From the NCBI GenBank assembly GCA_900539155.1, contig UQBE01000047.1, positions 1 through 13,869 on the forward strand: a DNA stretch of 13,869 bases, in the 5' to 3' direction. The position numbers and the translations under genes were made by a program. How positions within the stretch are numbered: position 1 is the stretch's first letter; the number at the start of each line of letters is the position of its first letter. The DNA comes from an uncultured Porphyromonas sp. Its GTDB lineage: Bacteria > Bacteroidota > Bacteroidia > Bacteroidales > Porphyromonadaceae. Positions 7,868 to 13,775 of the stretch are shown here, piece by piece. The notes under the pieces were generated by a model that saw only the letters and a program-made list of their open reading frames with translations, did not search any database and was not told where the DNA came from.

Positions 7868-7921
7868 AAAGGTCAGTCAGTATAGCGAGAGCGTGATAGT
7901 CTTGCTAGCTGACTGACCTTT
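7868..7921. promoter_or_regulatory. Perfect 13-bp inverted repeat upstream of lptC
   Basis: AAAGGTCAGTCAG (7868-7880) and CTGACTGACCTTT (7909-7921) are exact reverse complements separated by 28 bp. The proximal arm ends 27 bp before the lptC ATG. It contains GACCTTTG on the minus strand, a near match to the -7 box (G for T at position 1). The element could be an operator over an lptC promoter, or an attenuator/terminator between the TPR gene and lptC; a U-tract is lacking beyond the stem's own TTT. Confidence 0.5.
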
Positions 7922-7940
7922 CTGTAGTGCTCAGTGATGT

Positions 7941-7975
7941 CTACGAGTGTGGTCTCATATTATCGTGAGACGTAG
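7941..7975 (-). other. Hairpin just after the TPR-gene stop codon
   Basis: GTCTCA (7952-7957) pairs with TGAGAC (7966-7971). CTAC (7941-7944) pairs with GTAG (7972-7975), with a 7-nt bulge on one side. It begins 6 bp beyond the stop codon of the TPR gene. It has no T-tract, so it is not a standard terminator; it could protect the 3' end of an mRNA after processing. Confidence 0.4.
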
Positions 7976-7981
7976 CTCCGT

Positions 7982-9352
7982 CTAGCGGATGCGTGTAGAC
8001 TCACCGATCCATCCGCCCACGTAGAAGGAGTCTCCCGAGTTGAGATCTGGATGGAAGAATATGTCTTGCTGTGAAGGCAGATAGCCCGAGTATTGGCTGA
8101 TGAGTCGGCCTGCTTCACTGGAGATGCTACTGTCTATGCTACGAGCTTTCTGGAGCTTGTCGATAGCGAGACCGTAGACAAGACGCTGCTTGACCGGGTC
8201 ATCGGGGAAGATGCTCTTGGCAGAGGCTGCGTACATCTGAGCAATGAGGACGAGCGGTGCACCAAAGGATGGGTTGGCCGCCATAGCCTTGTTGCAGTAC
8301 TGACGTGCAGATGCGTAGCTACGCGCCCTCATGTCGATGACGCCGAGCGTGTAGTAAGCTGTAGCTTGGAGACGCTTGTCTGATGTGAGCGATATGGCGT
8401 CCGTGAGGTATTGCTTCGCTTGGCTCATCTGTCCCTTGTCAATGCACTCAGAGGCTAGTCCCATAGCTGAGGCTGCTGTTGGCTTGATATTGTAAAGGTA
8501 GCGACTAGCCGTTGCGTAGAGAGGGCTACTCTCGCACTTAGCATATCGGAACATATCGAGCATCGCCTGGAGATACTTGACATTGTCTTTGTTCTTCTCT
8601 AGTCCATCTCCGTAGATTTTAATGAGCATATCACAGTCAGCGAGTCCGCTGGTTGCGAAGAGCTCGTCGAGCTGTCCTTTGAGAGCTTGGAGGTTCTGGA
8701 GCTTGACCGTGTCGCCCGCCTCTGTGAGGTTGTCGACGTCAGCCTGTAGGATACCATTGCCTGTCATGTAGTCATCGACGTAGTGCTCGTGCCAGCTAGG
8801 GTTGCCGATAGCCTTATTCATCGAGGCAAAGACGAAGAAGTACACCAGCTGGCTCTCCGTCTGGTCGCCCATCTCGTCCACAACCGGCTTAGCCCAGTCG
8901 TAGATTTTGTCGTAGCTAGCCTTTTCACCGTAGAGGCGGAGGTAGTCGTTGATTTTGGCCGTAGTTATGTAGTCCTTGCCATACTTAGGATCATCCCCAA
9001 AGTACTGGATGCGCATATCGTATAGCTTGAGAAGCTTCTCGATAGCGTCTTGACGAGCAGCGTCGTCCTCGGCCTTCTCGATTTTCCAGTTCATAATCTG
9101 GACACCATAGAGGTAGATGTTCTTGGTTGAAGCAGGACACTTCTCAAGCGCCTCAAGCCAGAAGGGGTAGGCCTCCTTGAAGTTCTTTGCCTTGACATAA
9201 GAGGTGAAAAGGCTGATGTTCTGTCGGCACTGAATGCTGTCCTCCCCCGAGCCAAAAGGAGTCCCGGTCTCGACACCCGTCTGAGCGCTGATCGTCATCG
9301 TGGAGGCGAGCAGGACGAGTATGGGGGTTATCAATAGATTCTTCAGTTTCAT
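7982..9352 (-). CDS. Exported tetratricopeptide-repeat protein, 456 aa
   Basis: A probable periplasmic or outer-membrane-associated scaffold protein. The ATG at 9352 gives a clean signal peptide (MKLKNLL, hydrophobic core, cleavage near ISAQ). A longer reading frame exists only through a TTG codon at 9391 and would put a polar extension before the signal, so I reject it. The mature protein is helical, with TPR-like segments: FTSYVKAKNFKEAYPFWLEAL near the N-terminus, and SQAKQYLTDAISL then YTLGVIDMRARSYASARQYCNKAMAANP in the C-terminal third. It starts 31 bp after the barrel-protein gene and is surely co-transcribed with it. The pairing with an outer-membrane barrel and with lptC suggests a role in envelope assembly; the exact partner is unknown. 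Confidence 0.87.
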   Translation of the reverse strand: MKLKNLLITPILVLLASTMTISAQTGVETGTPFGSGEDSIQCRQNISLFTSYVKAKNFKEAYPFWLEALEKCPASTKNIYLYGVQIMNWKIEKAEDDAARQDAIEKLLKLYDMRIQYFGDDPKYGKDYITTAKINDYLRLYGEKASYDKIYDWAKPVVDEMGDQTESQLVYFFVFASMNKAIGNPSWHEHYVDDYMTGNGILQADVDNLTEAGDTVKLQNLQALKGQLDELFATSGLADCDMLIKIYGDGLEKNKDNVKYLQAMLDMFRYAKCESSPLYATASRYLYNIKPTAASAMGLASECIDKGQMSQAKQYLTDAISLTSDKRLQATAYYTLGVIDMRARSYASARQYCNKAMAANPSFGAPLVLIAQMYAASAKSIFPDDPVKQRLVYGLAIDKLQKARSIDSSISSEAGRLISQYSGYLPSQQDIFFHPDLNSGDSFYVGGWIGESTRIR

Positions 9353-9383
9353 AGTTTGTCTATATGGCTTAGTGCTATTATTA

Positions 9384-10691
9384 TTAGTCAAGTTTGATGG
9401 GTTTAAACCACGCCTCGTTGAAGCGTAGTGCTACGCCTAGTGTCAGATAGTGCTCCGCCAGTCCTGTACGACTAGAGGGGAGTAGGTAGGAGTAGCCGAG
9501 GGTGACATCCACATGTGAGCGCTTGTCGACGAGTGGTAGTCCGAGCCCTAGATTACCTCCTAGCTGGTAGTAGGCGTTGTACCCTCCTAGGCTGTTGGGG
9601 ATTCGTAGATAAGCGTTCTCACCGTGCAGACCAGCGCGATAGGCTATGCGCTGACCGTAGTGTGAGGAGCGGTCATTCGGTATCCACGACATACCTAGAG
9701 CCACCTGCCACTGGTCTACCCCCTGGTATTCTTGGCTCTTGGTGGCTGAGAGAGCTTCGCCCCATCTGCTATATTTGACATCGGCACCGACGATAAGTTT
9801 ATTCGCTATTGTATAGGCAAAGCCGGCGCTTGCCACGTGGGGACGGGCGAAGAGAGACTTGCTCGAGATGGTATCGGCAGAGATAATGTGTGTGGACTGC
9901 CCCGTGACCGACTCCGTCTGTAGGAGTAGCTGTCGGCTCCACATGGGGAGCTTAGGCTCATAGGTCAGACCTAGGCTGATCTGATGTCCCTCAGTGGGTA
10001 GGGGTATCATCCCCTGCATACCTATACGAACTCCCAGAGAGCGGATGCGTAAGTACTCAAAGAATGTGGGATTCTGACTCTCCTTTATGTCAAAGGTGAT
10101 GCGTCTCTCGTGCTGAAGATTGCCGAAGAGATAGGAGGCGTTGACACCGAGTGACCAGTAGGGGAGCGGTTTCCAGGCGAAGCCTAGATAGGCCTCCTGT
10201 AGATTGCCCTCACCCTTGAAGGCAATGGCGGAGTAGTGTTCCTTCACTCCCGGCACCGGTTCCCTCGTACCGTAGCGGTATCCCACAGTCGAGTAGGGGA
10301 GGATGCCCGTGCTGGCGGCGAAGTGCCTGCCGAGGGGGATAAGGGCTGTGGCGTAGTCAAAGTTTCCCACCATACGGGCGTCGCGCTTGTTACTCTCCGT
10401 GAGCATATGCATTCCCATGGATAGCCCGAAGTCAAAGAGGAAGGTCATCGAGTCAACCGCAGTGTAGGAGGCCGGGTTGGCGGGATTGATAATCATATTG
10501 TCTCGTATCGCACTCGTCAGACCGCCCATTCCTCTGAGGGCATGGGGAGCCTGCTGGTCTAGTCGACCCAGCCCGAAGCGACTATAGGGCGACTCGGTGC
10601 TATTGCTCTGAGCAGAGAGAGCTGTCGGAATCAGAGAGAGTGTCGCGAGGAGCGTCAGGATTGTAGTGATGCGTGCTATGTATCGAGACAT
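9384..10691 (-). CDS. Outer-membrane beta-barrel protein (FadL/OmpP1-like style), 435 aa
   Basis: The ATG at 10691 starts a typical signal peptide (MSRYIARITT, hydrophobic core, cleavage near ALSAQ). An alternative ATG at 10760 overlaps the coaX stop as ATGA and would add 23 residues in front of the signal; that overlap could support coupled translation, but the internal start fits export better. The mature N-terminus TESPYSRFGLGRL, followed by ALRGMGGLTSAI and IINPANPASY, is characteristic of Bacteroidetes barrels related to FadL/OmpP1, in which an N-terminal plug and NPA motif precede the barrel. The rest shows alternating hydrophobic beta strands rich in Gly and Tyr (YLGFAWKPLPYWSLGVNASYLFG, VTLGYSYLLPSS) to the end. 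The transported substrate is unknown. The gene is adjacent to coaX and the TPR gene in one direction. Confidence 0.85.
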   Translation of the reverse strand: MSRYIARITTILTLLATLSLIPTALSAQSNSTESPYSRFGLGRLDQQAPHALRGMGGLTSAIRDNMIINPANPASYTAVDSMTFLFDFGLSMGMHMLTESNKRDARMVGNFDYATALIPLGRHFAASTGILPYSTVGYRYGTREPVPGVKEHYSAIAFKGEGNLQEAYLGFAWKPLPYWSLGVNASYLFGNLQHERRITFDIKESQNPTFFEYLRIRSLGVRIGMQGMIPLPTEGHQISLGLTYEPKLPMWSRQLLLQTESVTGQSTHIISADTISSKSLFARPHVASAGFAYTIANKLIVGADVKYSRWGEALSATKSQEYQGVDQWQVALGMSWIPNDRSSHYGQRIAYRAGLHGENAYLRIPNSLGGYNAYYQLGGNLGLGLPLVDKRSHVDVTLGYSYLLPSSRTGLAEHYLTLGVALRFNEAWFKPIKLD

Positions 10692-10756
10692 ATATGCTGT
10701 ATTATATAATAAGGAGTGGCGAGCAGTAAGTAGTGCGTGCCACGGATGGCTAGTCG

Positions 10757-11539
10757 TCATAGGGAGTGCGTCGCTTGGTACTGAAGTATATCACGTAGCC
10801 CTCTCTCGACGAGATTAGTCTCTACAAAGGTCGGATATTTTAACCACTTGACAAAATCCTCTGCATACCCACCCGTCAGATGAAGCTCTAATGCGGGGTA
10901 ACGCTTACGGTATTCGCTTACATAGGCGTCTATCTCGTGCACGATACTTCGAGCCACGCCCAGCCAAATGGCTTCGCTCGTCTCTTGCCCCATGCCTTGC
11001 TGCCAGAGGTCCGGATGCGCGCCTACGCCCGACCAGGGGATGCGTGGCAAGCGAGCCGTGTAGTCATGGAGAGCCTGTAGACGCAACTCAGGACCTGGGG
11101 CAATGTTGCCCCCCATATAGCGACGCTCAGGCAAGAGCAAGTCGTAGGTAATAGCGGTGCCAATGTCTATCACAAGACAAGGAGCGTGCGACGGACGGGC
11201 TACCGCGACGACACTAGCTAGGCGGTCCGCCCCGAGACAGGCGCGGTCGTAGTGAATCTCTTGCAGAGGGATAGGCGTCTCGTCATCCAGCGTGACAAAG
11301 AGCTGGCAGATATCTCGCAGAGGCTCTAGCCAAGGAGCCTCCCGCTCTCCTACAGAACTATAGATAGCATACAGAGGCGTGGTGGGGAGCTCGTACAGAC
11401 CTATCTGACTCATTAGCTGCTCTACCGTGGGTGGCGTAGAGTAGAGGTGTGTCGGGTGGAGAGTCTCGTCGGTCGCTATGGCAATCTTCAGGCGACTATT
11501 CCCCTGGTCTATGAGAAGGTATGTAGGAGACATAGGCAT
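10757..11539 (-). CDS. coaX: Type III pantothenate kinase, 260 aa
   Basis: Phosphorylates pantothenate in the first step of coenzyme A synthesis, in the cytosol. The ASKHA-fold motifs are present: the N-terminal LLIDQGNSRLKIA (catalytic-site Asp11), CLGADRLAS (residues 101-109), IDIGTAITYD (124-133) with Asp125, GGNIAPG (143-149), and LTGGYAEDF near the end. Length matches type III enzymes, which need a monovalent cation and are not inhibited by CoA. Translation may start at 11539 (MPMSPTYL) or at the second Met at 11533; both lie just downstream of the TACCTTTG box at 11560-11567, leaving a very short leader. It heads the leftward gene series and may supply the promoter for the envelope genes behind it. 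Confidence 0.95.
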   Translation of the reverse strand: MPMSPTYLLIDQGNSRLKIAIATDETLHPTHLYSTPPTVEQLMSQIGLYELPTTPLYAIYSSVGEREAPWLEPLRDICQLFVTLDDETPIPLQEIHYDRACLGADRLASVVAVARPSHAPCLVIDIGTAITYDLLLPERRYMGGNIAPGPELRLQALHDYTARLPRIPWSGVGAHPDLWQQGMGQETSEAIWLGVARSIVHEIDAYVSEYRKRYPALELHLTGGYAEDFVKWLKYPTFVETNLVERGLRDILQYQATHSL

Positions 11540-11559
11540 TGGTACTACAACTTAGCGCA

Positions 11560-11567
11560 CAAAGGTA
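11560..11567 (-). promoter_or_regulatory. Promoter -7 box (TACCTTTG) upstream of coaX
   Basis: TACCTTTG on the minus strand ends 20 bp before the coaX ATG, so the transcript would have a leader of roughly 10-20 nt. No clear TTTG lies at the -33 distance; TTGG is nearer than usual. Confidence 0.55.
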
Positions 11568-11593
11568 CAACTTTTGCCAACTGTACGACACCC

Positions 11594-11638
11594 TCTGATA
11601 GTTCCGACCCCTCCGATAGCTCTGATAGCTCCGATCTC
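11594..11638. repeat. 9-bp degenerate tandem repeat, five units
   Basis: Five consecutive 9-mers follow the pattern TCYGATAGY: TCTGATAGT, TCCGACCCC, TCCGATAGC, TCTGATAGC, TCCGATCTC. They lie directly upstream of the coaX promoter box and immediately left of the CCACGTGG array. The 9-bp unit keeps frame and would encode Ser-Asp-rich peptide on the plus strand, but no believable gene runs through it. Confidence 0.65.
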
Positions 11639-11668
11639 TAATTCCCGACTTCCTCCTTTCTCGAATAT

Positions 11669-11828
11669 CCACGTGGAGAATCTGAAATCTCCACGTGGAG
11701 AATTTTTATTTTCCACGTGGGCGTGATTCATTTCCTCCGAAGTTTTATTTGATTCCTCCGAAGAATTTTTTCTTCCCCACGTGGAAAATAAAAATTCTCC
11801 ACGTGGAGATTTCGAAATATCCACGTGG
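11669..11828. repeat. Phased palindrome array: CCACGTGG x3, CTCCGAAG x2, CCACGTGG x3
   Basis: Eight 8-bp boxes start at 11669, 11691, 11713, 11735, 11756, 11777, 11799 and 11821, with pitches of 22, 22, 22, 21, 21, 22 and 22 bp, about two helical turns. Six are the perfect palindrome CCACGTGG; the central two are CTCCGAAG inside the direct repeat TTCCTCCGAAG (11732-11742, 11753-11763). The array is symmetric: 11684-11721 and 11776-11813 are a perfect 38-bp inverted repeat with a 54-bp centre. Gaps are AT-rich. It occupies the space between the divergent coaX and DUF5606 promoters and so is unlikely to be within either mRNA. The 22-bp pitch is not a multiple of three, which argues against coding. 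It most resembles a phased binding-site array for a DNA-binding protein; the identity of that protein is unknown. Confidence 0.85.
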
Positions 11829-11883
11829 AAATCCGTTTTTCCCCGACATAGTGCCGTTGTTGATATGTAGTCGGGTCTAAATT

Positions 11884-11914
11884 ATTGTGAGACTGTTAAC
11901 TTTTGCAACAGTCT
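11884..11914. mobile_element. Solo terminal hairpin of the MITE-like element (remnant)
   Basis: This stretch matches 3407-3437 of the 175-bp element with one substitution. It carries the stem AGACTGTT/AACAGTCT (11890-11897 and 11907-11914). The rest of the element is absent, so it is either a deletion remnant or a reused terminal hairpin. It lies between the palindrome array and the DUF5606-gene promoter. Confidence 0.6.
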
Positions 11915-12018
11915 ATATATAATGTGTCAGCCCTCACGGCGGGTTAGACGCATCATCGCGTGGCAGGACTTGTCCAGATAGCTGGGAGCGACACGCTCAC
12001 CATACGATACTATTTTGG

Positions 12019-12026
12019 TACCTTTG
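12019..12026 (+). promoter_or_regulatory. Promoter -7 box (TACCTTTG) of the DUF5606-type gene
   Basis: TACCTTTG matches the Bacteroidetes -7 consensus 51 bp before the ATG at 12078. Initiation is expected near 12033. No good -33 TTTG is visible at 19-21 bp. The box probably serves both the DUF5606-type gene and kbl. Confidence 0.55.
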
Positions 12027-12039
12027 CAGATAGATACAA

Positions 12040-12059
12040 CGAGAGCCGAGGGGCTCTCG
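12040..12059 (+). promoter_or_regulatory. 5' leader hairpin of the DUF5606-type gene
   Basis: CGAGAGCC (12040-12047) pairs perfectly with GGCTCTCG (12052-12059) around a GAGG tetraloop, close to the expected 5' end of the transcript and 18 bp before the ATG. Such a hairpin could stabilise the mRNA or affect ribosome access. Confidence 0.5.
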
Positions 12060-12077
12060 CTACATACATCATAGTTT

Positions 12078-12518
12078 ATGCTCAAAGAAATCTTATCCAT
12101 CTCAGGCAAGCCAGGGCTATTTAAGCTCCTGACCCACACGAAGAATAGTATCATCGTCGAGGACCTAGAGACGAAGCGTCGCATCCCCGCCTACGCTTCT
12201 GACCGCGTAGTCTCTCTGGGCGACATCTCAATCTACACGACCACTGAGGAAGCACCACTGCGTGTCATCCTACAGACGCTCCTCGACAAGTACGAGGGCA
12301 AGACGGTAGACCTCAAGAGTCTCGCGGGCAAAGAGGATTACTTCGACCTCTTCGCAGAGGTGCTCCCTGAGTATGACCGACAGCGTGTCCACGATAACGA
12401 CATCAAGAAAATCTTTCGCTGGTACAACATCCTCGTAGAGACGGGGCACACCGACTTCTCCGAGCCAGCTCCTGAGGAGACCTCTGAGGCTCCCGAAGAG
12501 GCTCCCGCTGAGGAGTAG
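12078..12518 (+). CDS. DUF5606-type conserved Bacteroidetes protein, 146 aa
   Basis: A small cytosolic protein with no signal peptide or membrane segment. The opening LKEILSISGKPGLFKLL, then IIVEDLETKRRIPAYASDRVVSLGDISIYT, is the recognisable pattern of the DUF5606 family, widespread in Bacteroidetes and of unknown function. The first roughly 60 residues look like a small beta barrel. The middle (65-130) is helical, with EYDRQRVHDNDIKKIFRWYNILV. The last roughly 18 residues are an acidic Pro/Glu tail that is probably disordered. The start follows the TACCTTTG box by 51 bp. kbl follows after 66 bp in the same direction, so the two are probably co-transcribed, although no functional link is known. 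Confidence 0.85.
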   Translation: MLKEILSISGKPGLFKLLTHTKNSIIVEDLETKRRIPAYASDRVVSLGDISIYTTTEEAPLRVILQTLLDKYEGKTVDLKSLAGKEDYFDLFAEVLPEYDRQRVHDNDIKKIFRWYNILVETGHTDFSEPAPEETSEAPEEAPAEE

Positions 12519-12531
12519 GGGGGGACTTATC

Positions 12532-12547
12532 GAGCCGAGGTCGGCTC
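12532..12547 (+). other. Intercistronic hairpin between the DUF5606-type gene and kbl
   Basis: GAGCCG (12532-12537) pairs with CGGCTC (12542-12547) around AGGT, 13 bp after the stop codon. It is followed by ACTGACTTTCTGTC, which is not a clean T-tract, so it is at best a weak terminator or attenuator. The sequence GAGCCGAGG also occurs in the leader hairpin at 12040-12059. Confidence 0.4.
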
Positions 12548-12584
12548 ACTGACTTTCTGTCTAACAACTTTACCACATAATATC

Positions 12585-13775
12585 ATGTACAAAGAACTGA
12601 AGAACTTCCTGACTAAGGAGATTCAGAACACTAAGGATGCAGGTCTCTACAAGGAGGAGCGCATCATCATTACTCCTCAGACGGCTGCCATCAAAGTGCA
12701 GGGAGGCAAGGATGTCTTGAACTTCTGTGCCAATAACTATCTAGGTCTCTCTGACAATCCTCGCCTCATCAAGGCTGCCAAGGCCATGATGGATTCGCAC
12801 GGATACGGTATGAGTAGCGTCCGCTTCATCTGCGGTACGCAAGATATCCACAAGCAGCTCGAGCAGGCTATCGCTCACTACTTCCACACGGAGGACGCTA
12901 TCCTCTACGCTGCTTGCTTTGATGCCAACGGAGGTGTCTTCGAGCCGCTCTTTGGCCCAGAGGACGCTATCATCAGCGACTCGCTGAACCACGCCTCAAT
13001 CATCGATGGCGTCCGCCTATGCAAGGCTAAGCGCTATCGCTACGCCAACGCCAATATGGAGGAGCTCGAGAAGTGCCTTCAGGAGGCTCAGGAGCAGCGC
13101 TTCCGCATCATCGTCACGGACGGTGTCTTCAGTATGGACGGCAACGTAGCTCCTATGGACAAAATCTGCGACCTTGCTGACAAGTATGACGCTCTCGTGA
13201 TGGTCGATGAGTGCCACTCGGCTGGTGTAGTCGGTAAGACGGGCCGTGGTGTCGCTGAGGCTTTCGACTGCTTCGACCGTATCGATATCCACACGGGTAC
13301 GCTAGGCAAGGCATTCGGTGGTGCTGTCGGTGGCTTTACGGCTGGTCCTAAGGAGATTATCGAGATACTACGTCAGCGCTCTAGACCTTACCTCTTCTCT
13401 AACTCACTGCCCCCCGCAGTAGTTGGTGCTGGTATCGAGGTCTTTAAGATGCTGGAGGAGGATGACTCACTACATACGAAGCTGATGGAGAATGTCAACT
13501 ACTTCCGCGACAAGATGCTCGCAGCTGGCTTTGACATCAAGCCTACACAGAGTGCTATCTGCGCTGTGATGCTCTACGACGCTCCGCTATCTCAGCGCTA
13601 CGCTGCTCGTCTCCTCGAGGAGGGTATCTACGTAACGGGCTTCTACTATCCAGTCGTACCAAAGGGCGAGGCGCGTATCCGTGTACAGCTCTCAGCAGCT
13701 CATGAGCGTGAGCACCTCGACAAGGCGATCGCTGCCTTTATCAAGATTGGCAAGGAGCTGGATGTGATTAAGTAG
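12585..13775 (+). CDS. kbl: Glycine C-acetyltransferase (2-amino-3-ketobutyrate CoA ligase), 396 aa
   Basis: A PLP-dependent alpha-oxoamine synthase that splits 2-amino-3-ketobutyrate with CoA into glycine and acetyl-CoA, the second step of threonine breakdown. Similarity to E. coli Kbl is obvious along the whole length: NFCANNYLGL (residues 47-56), SVRFICGTQD (78-87), DSLNHASIIDGVRLCKAKRY (132-151), TDGVFSMDG, and RQRSRPYLFSNSLPPA. Key residues are His136 for PLP stacking, Asp208 and His211 in VDECHSAG, and the PLP lysine Lys242 in TGTLGKAFGG. These Kbl-specific motifs separate it from the related serine palmitoyltransferases of Bacteroidetes. Threonine dehydrogenase is not next door in this window. 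The stop codon TAG shares its last G with the first base of an inserted MITE-like element; the C-terminus ELDVIK still looks full-length. Confidence 0.96.
   Translation: MYKELKNFLTKEIQNTKDAGLYKEERIIITPQTAAIKVQGGKDVLNFCANNYLGLSDNPRLIKAAKAMMDSHGYGMSSVRFICGTQDIHKQLEQAIAHYFHTEDAILYAACFDANGGVFEPLFGPEDAIISDSLNHASIIDGVRLCKAKRYRYANANMEELEKCLQEAQEQRFRIIVTDGVFSMDGNVAPMDKICDLADKYDALVMVDECHSAGVVGKTGRGVAEAFDCFDRIDIHTGTLGKAFGGAVGGFTAGPKEIIEILRQRSRPYLFSNSLPPAVVGAGIEVFKMLEEDDSLHTKLMENVNYFRDKMLAAGFDIKPTQSAICAVMLYDAPLSQRYAARLLEEGIYVTGFYYPVVPKGEARIRVQLSAAHEREHLDKAIAAFIKIGKELDVIK

Noticed and set aside
9353..9391. Extended N-terminus of the TPR protein from 9391
   Set aside because: It needs a TTG start and puts a polar stretch before a clear signal peptide; the ATG at 9352 is better.
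10692..10760. Extended N-terminus of the barrel protein from 10760
   Set aside because: It overlaps the coaX stop as ATGA, which is attractive for coupling, but the extra 23 residues precede the real signal peptide starting MSRYIARITT.
11691..11698. Canonical parS site
   Set aside because: Only the CACGTG core agrees; the flanks do not match TGTTTCACGTGAAACA, and no parAB or origin genes are in the window.
11669..11828. CRISPR array
   Set aside because: Repeats are only 8 bp and spacers 13-14 bp, the array is mirror-symmetric, and no cas genes are present.
11552..11880. Open reading frames on both strands through the CCACGTGG array
   Set aside because: The 22-bp pitch is not in frame, and the repeated peptides (SPRG, FSTW types) are by-products of the DNA repeat.
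11927..12184. 85-aa minus-strand open reading frame
   Set aside because: It is antisense to the promoter, leader and start of the well-supported DUF5606-type gene.
12585..13775. Serine palmitoyltransferase (sphingolipid synthesis) instead of Kbl
   Set aside because: The residues match E. coli Kbl closely along the full length, including segments specific to Kbl.
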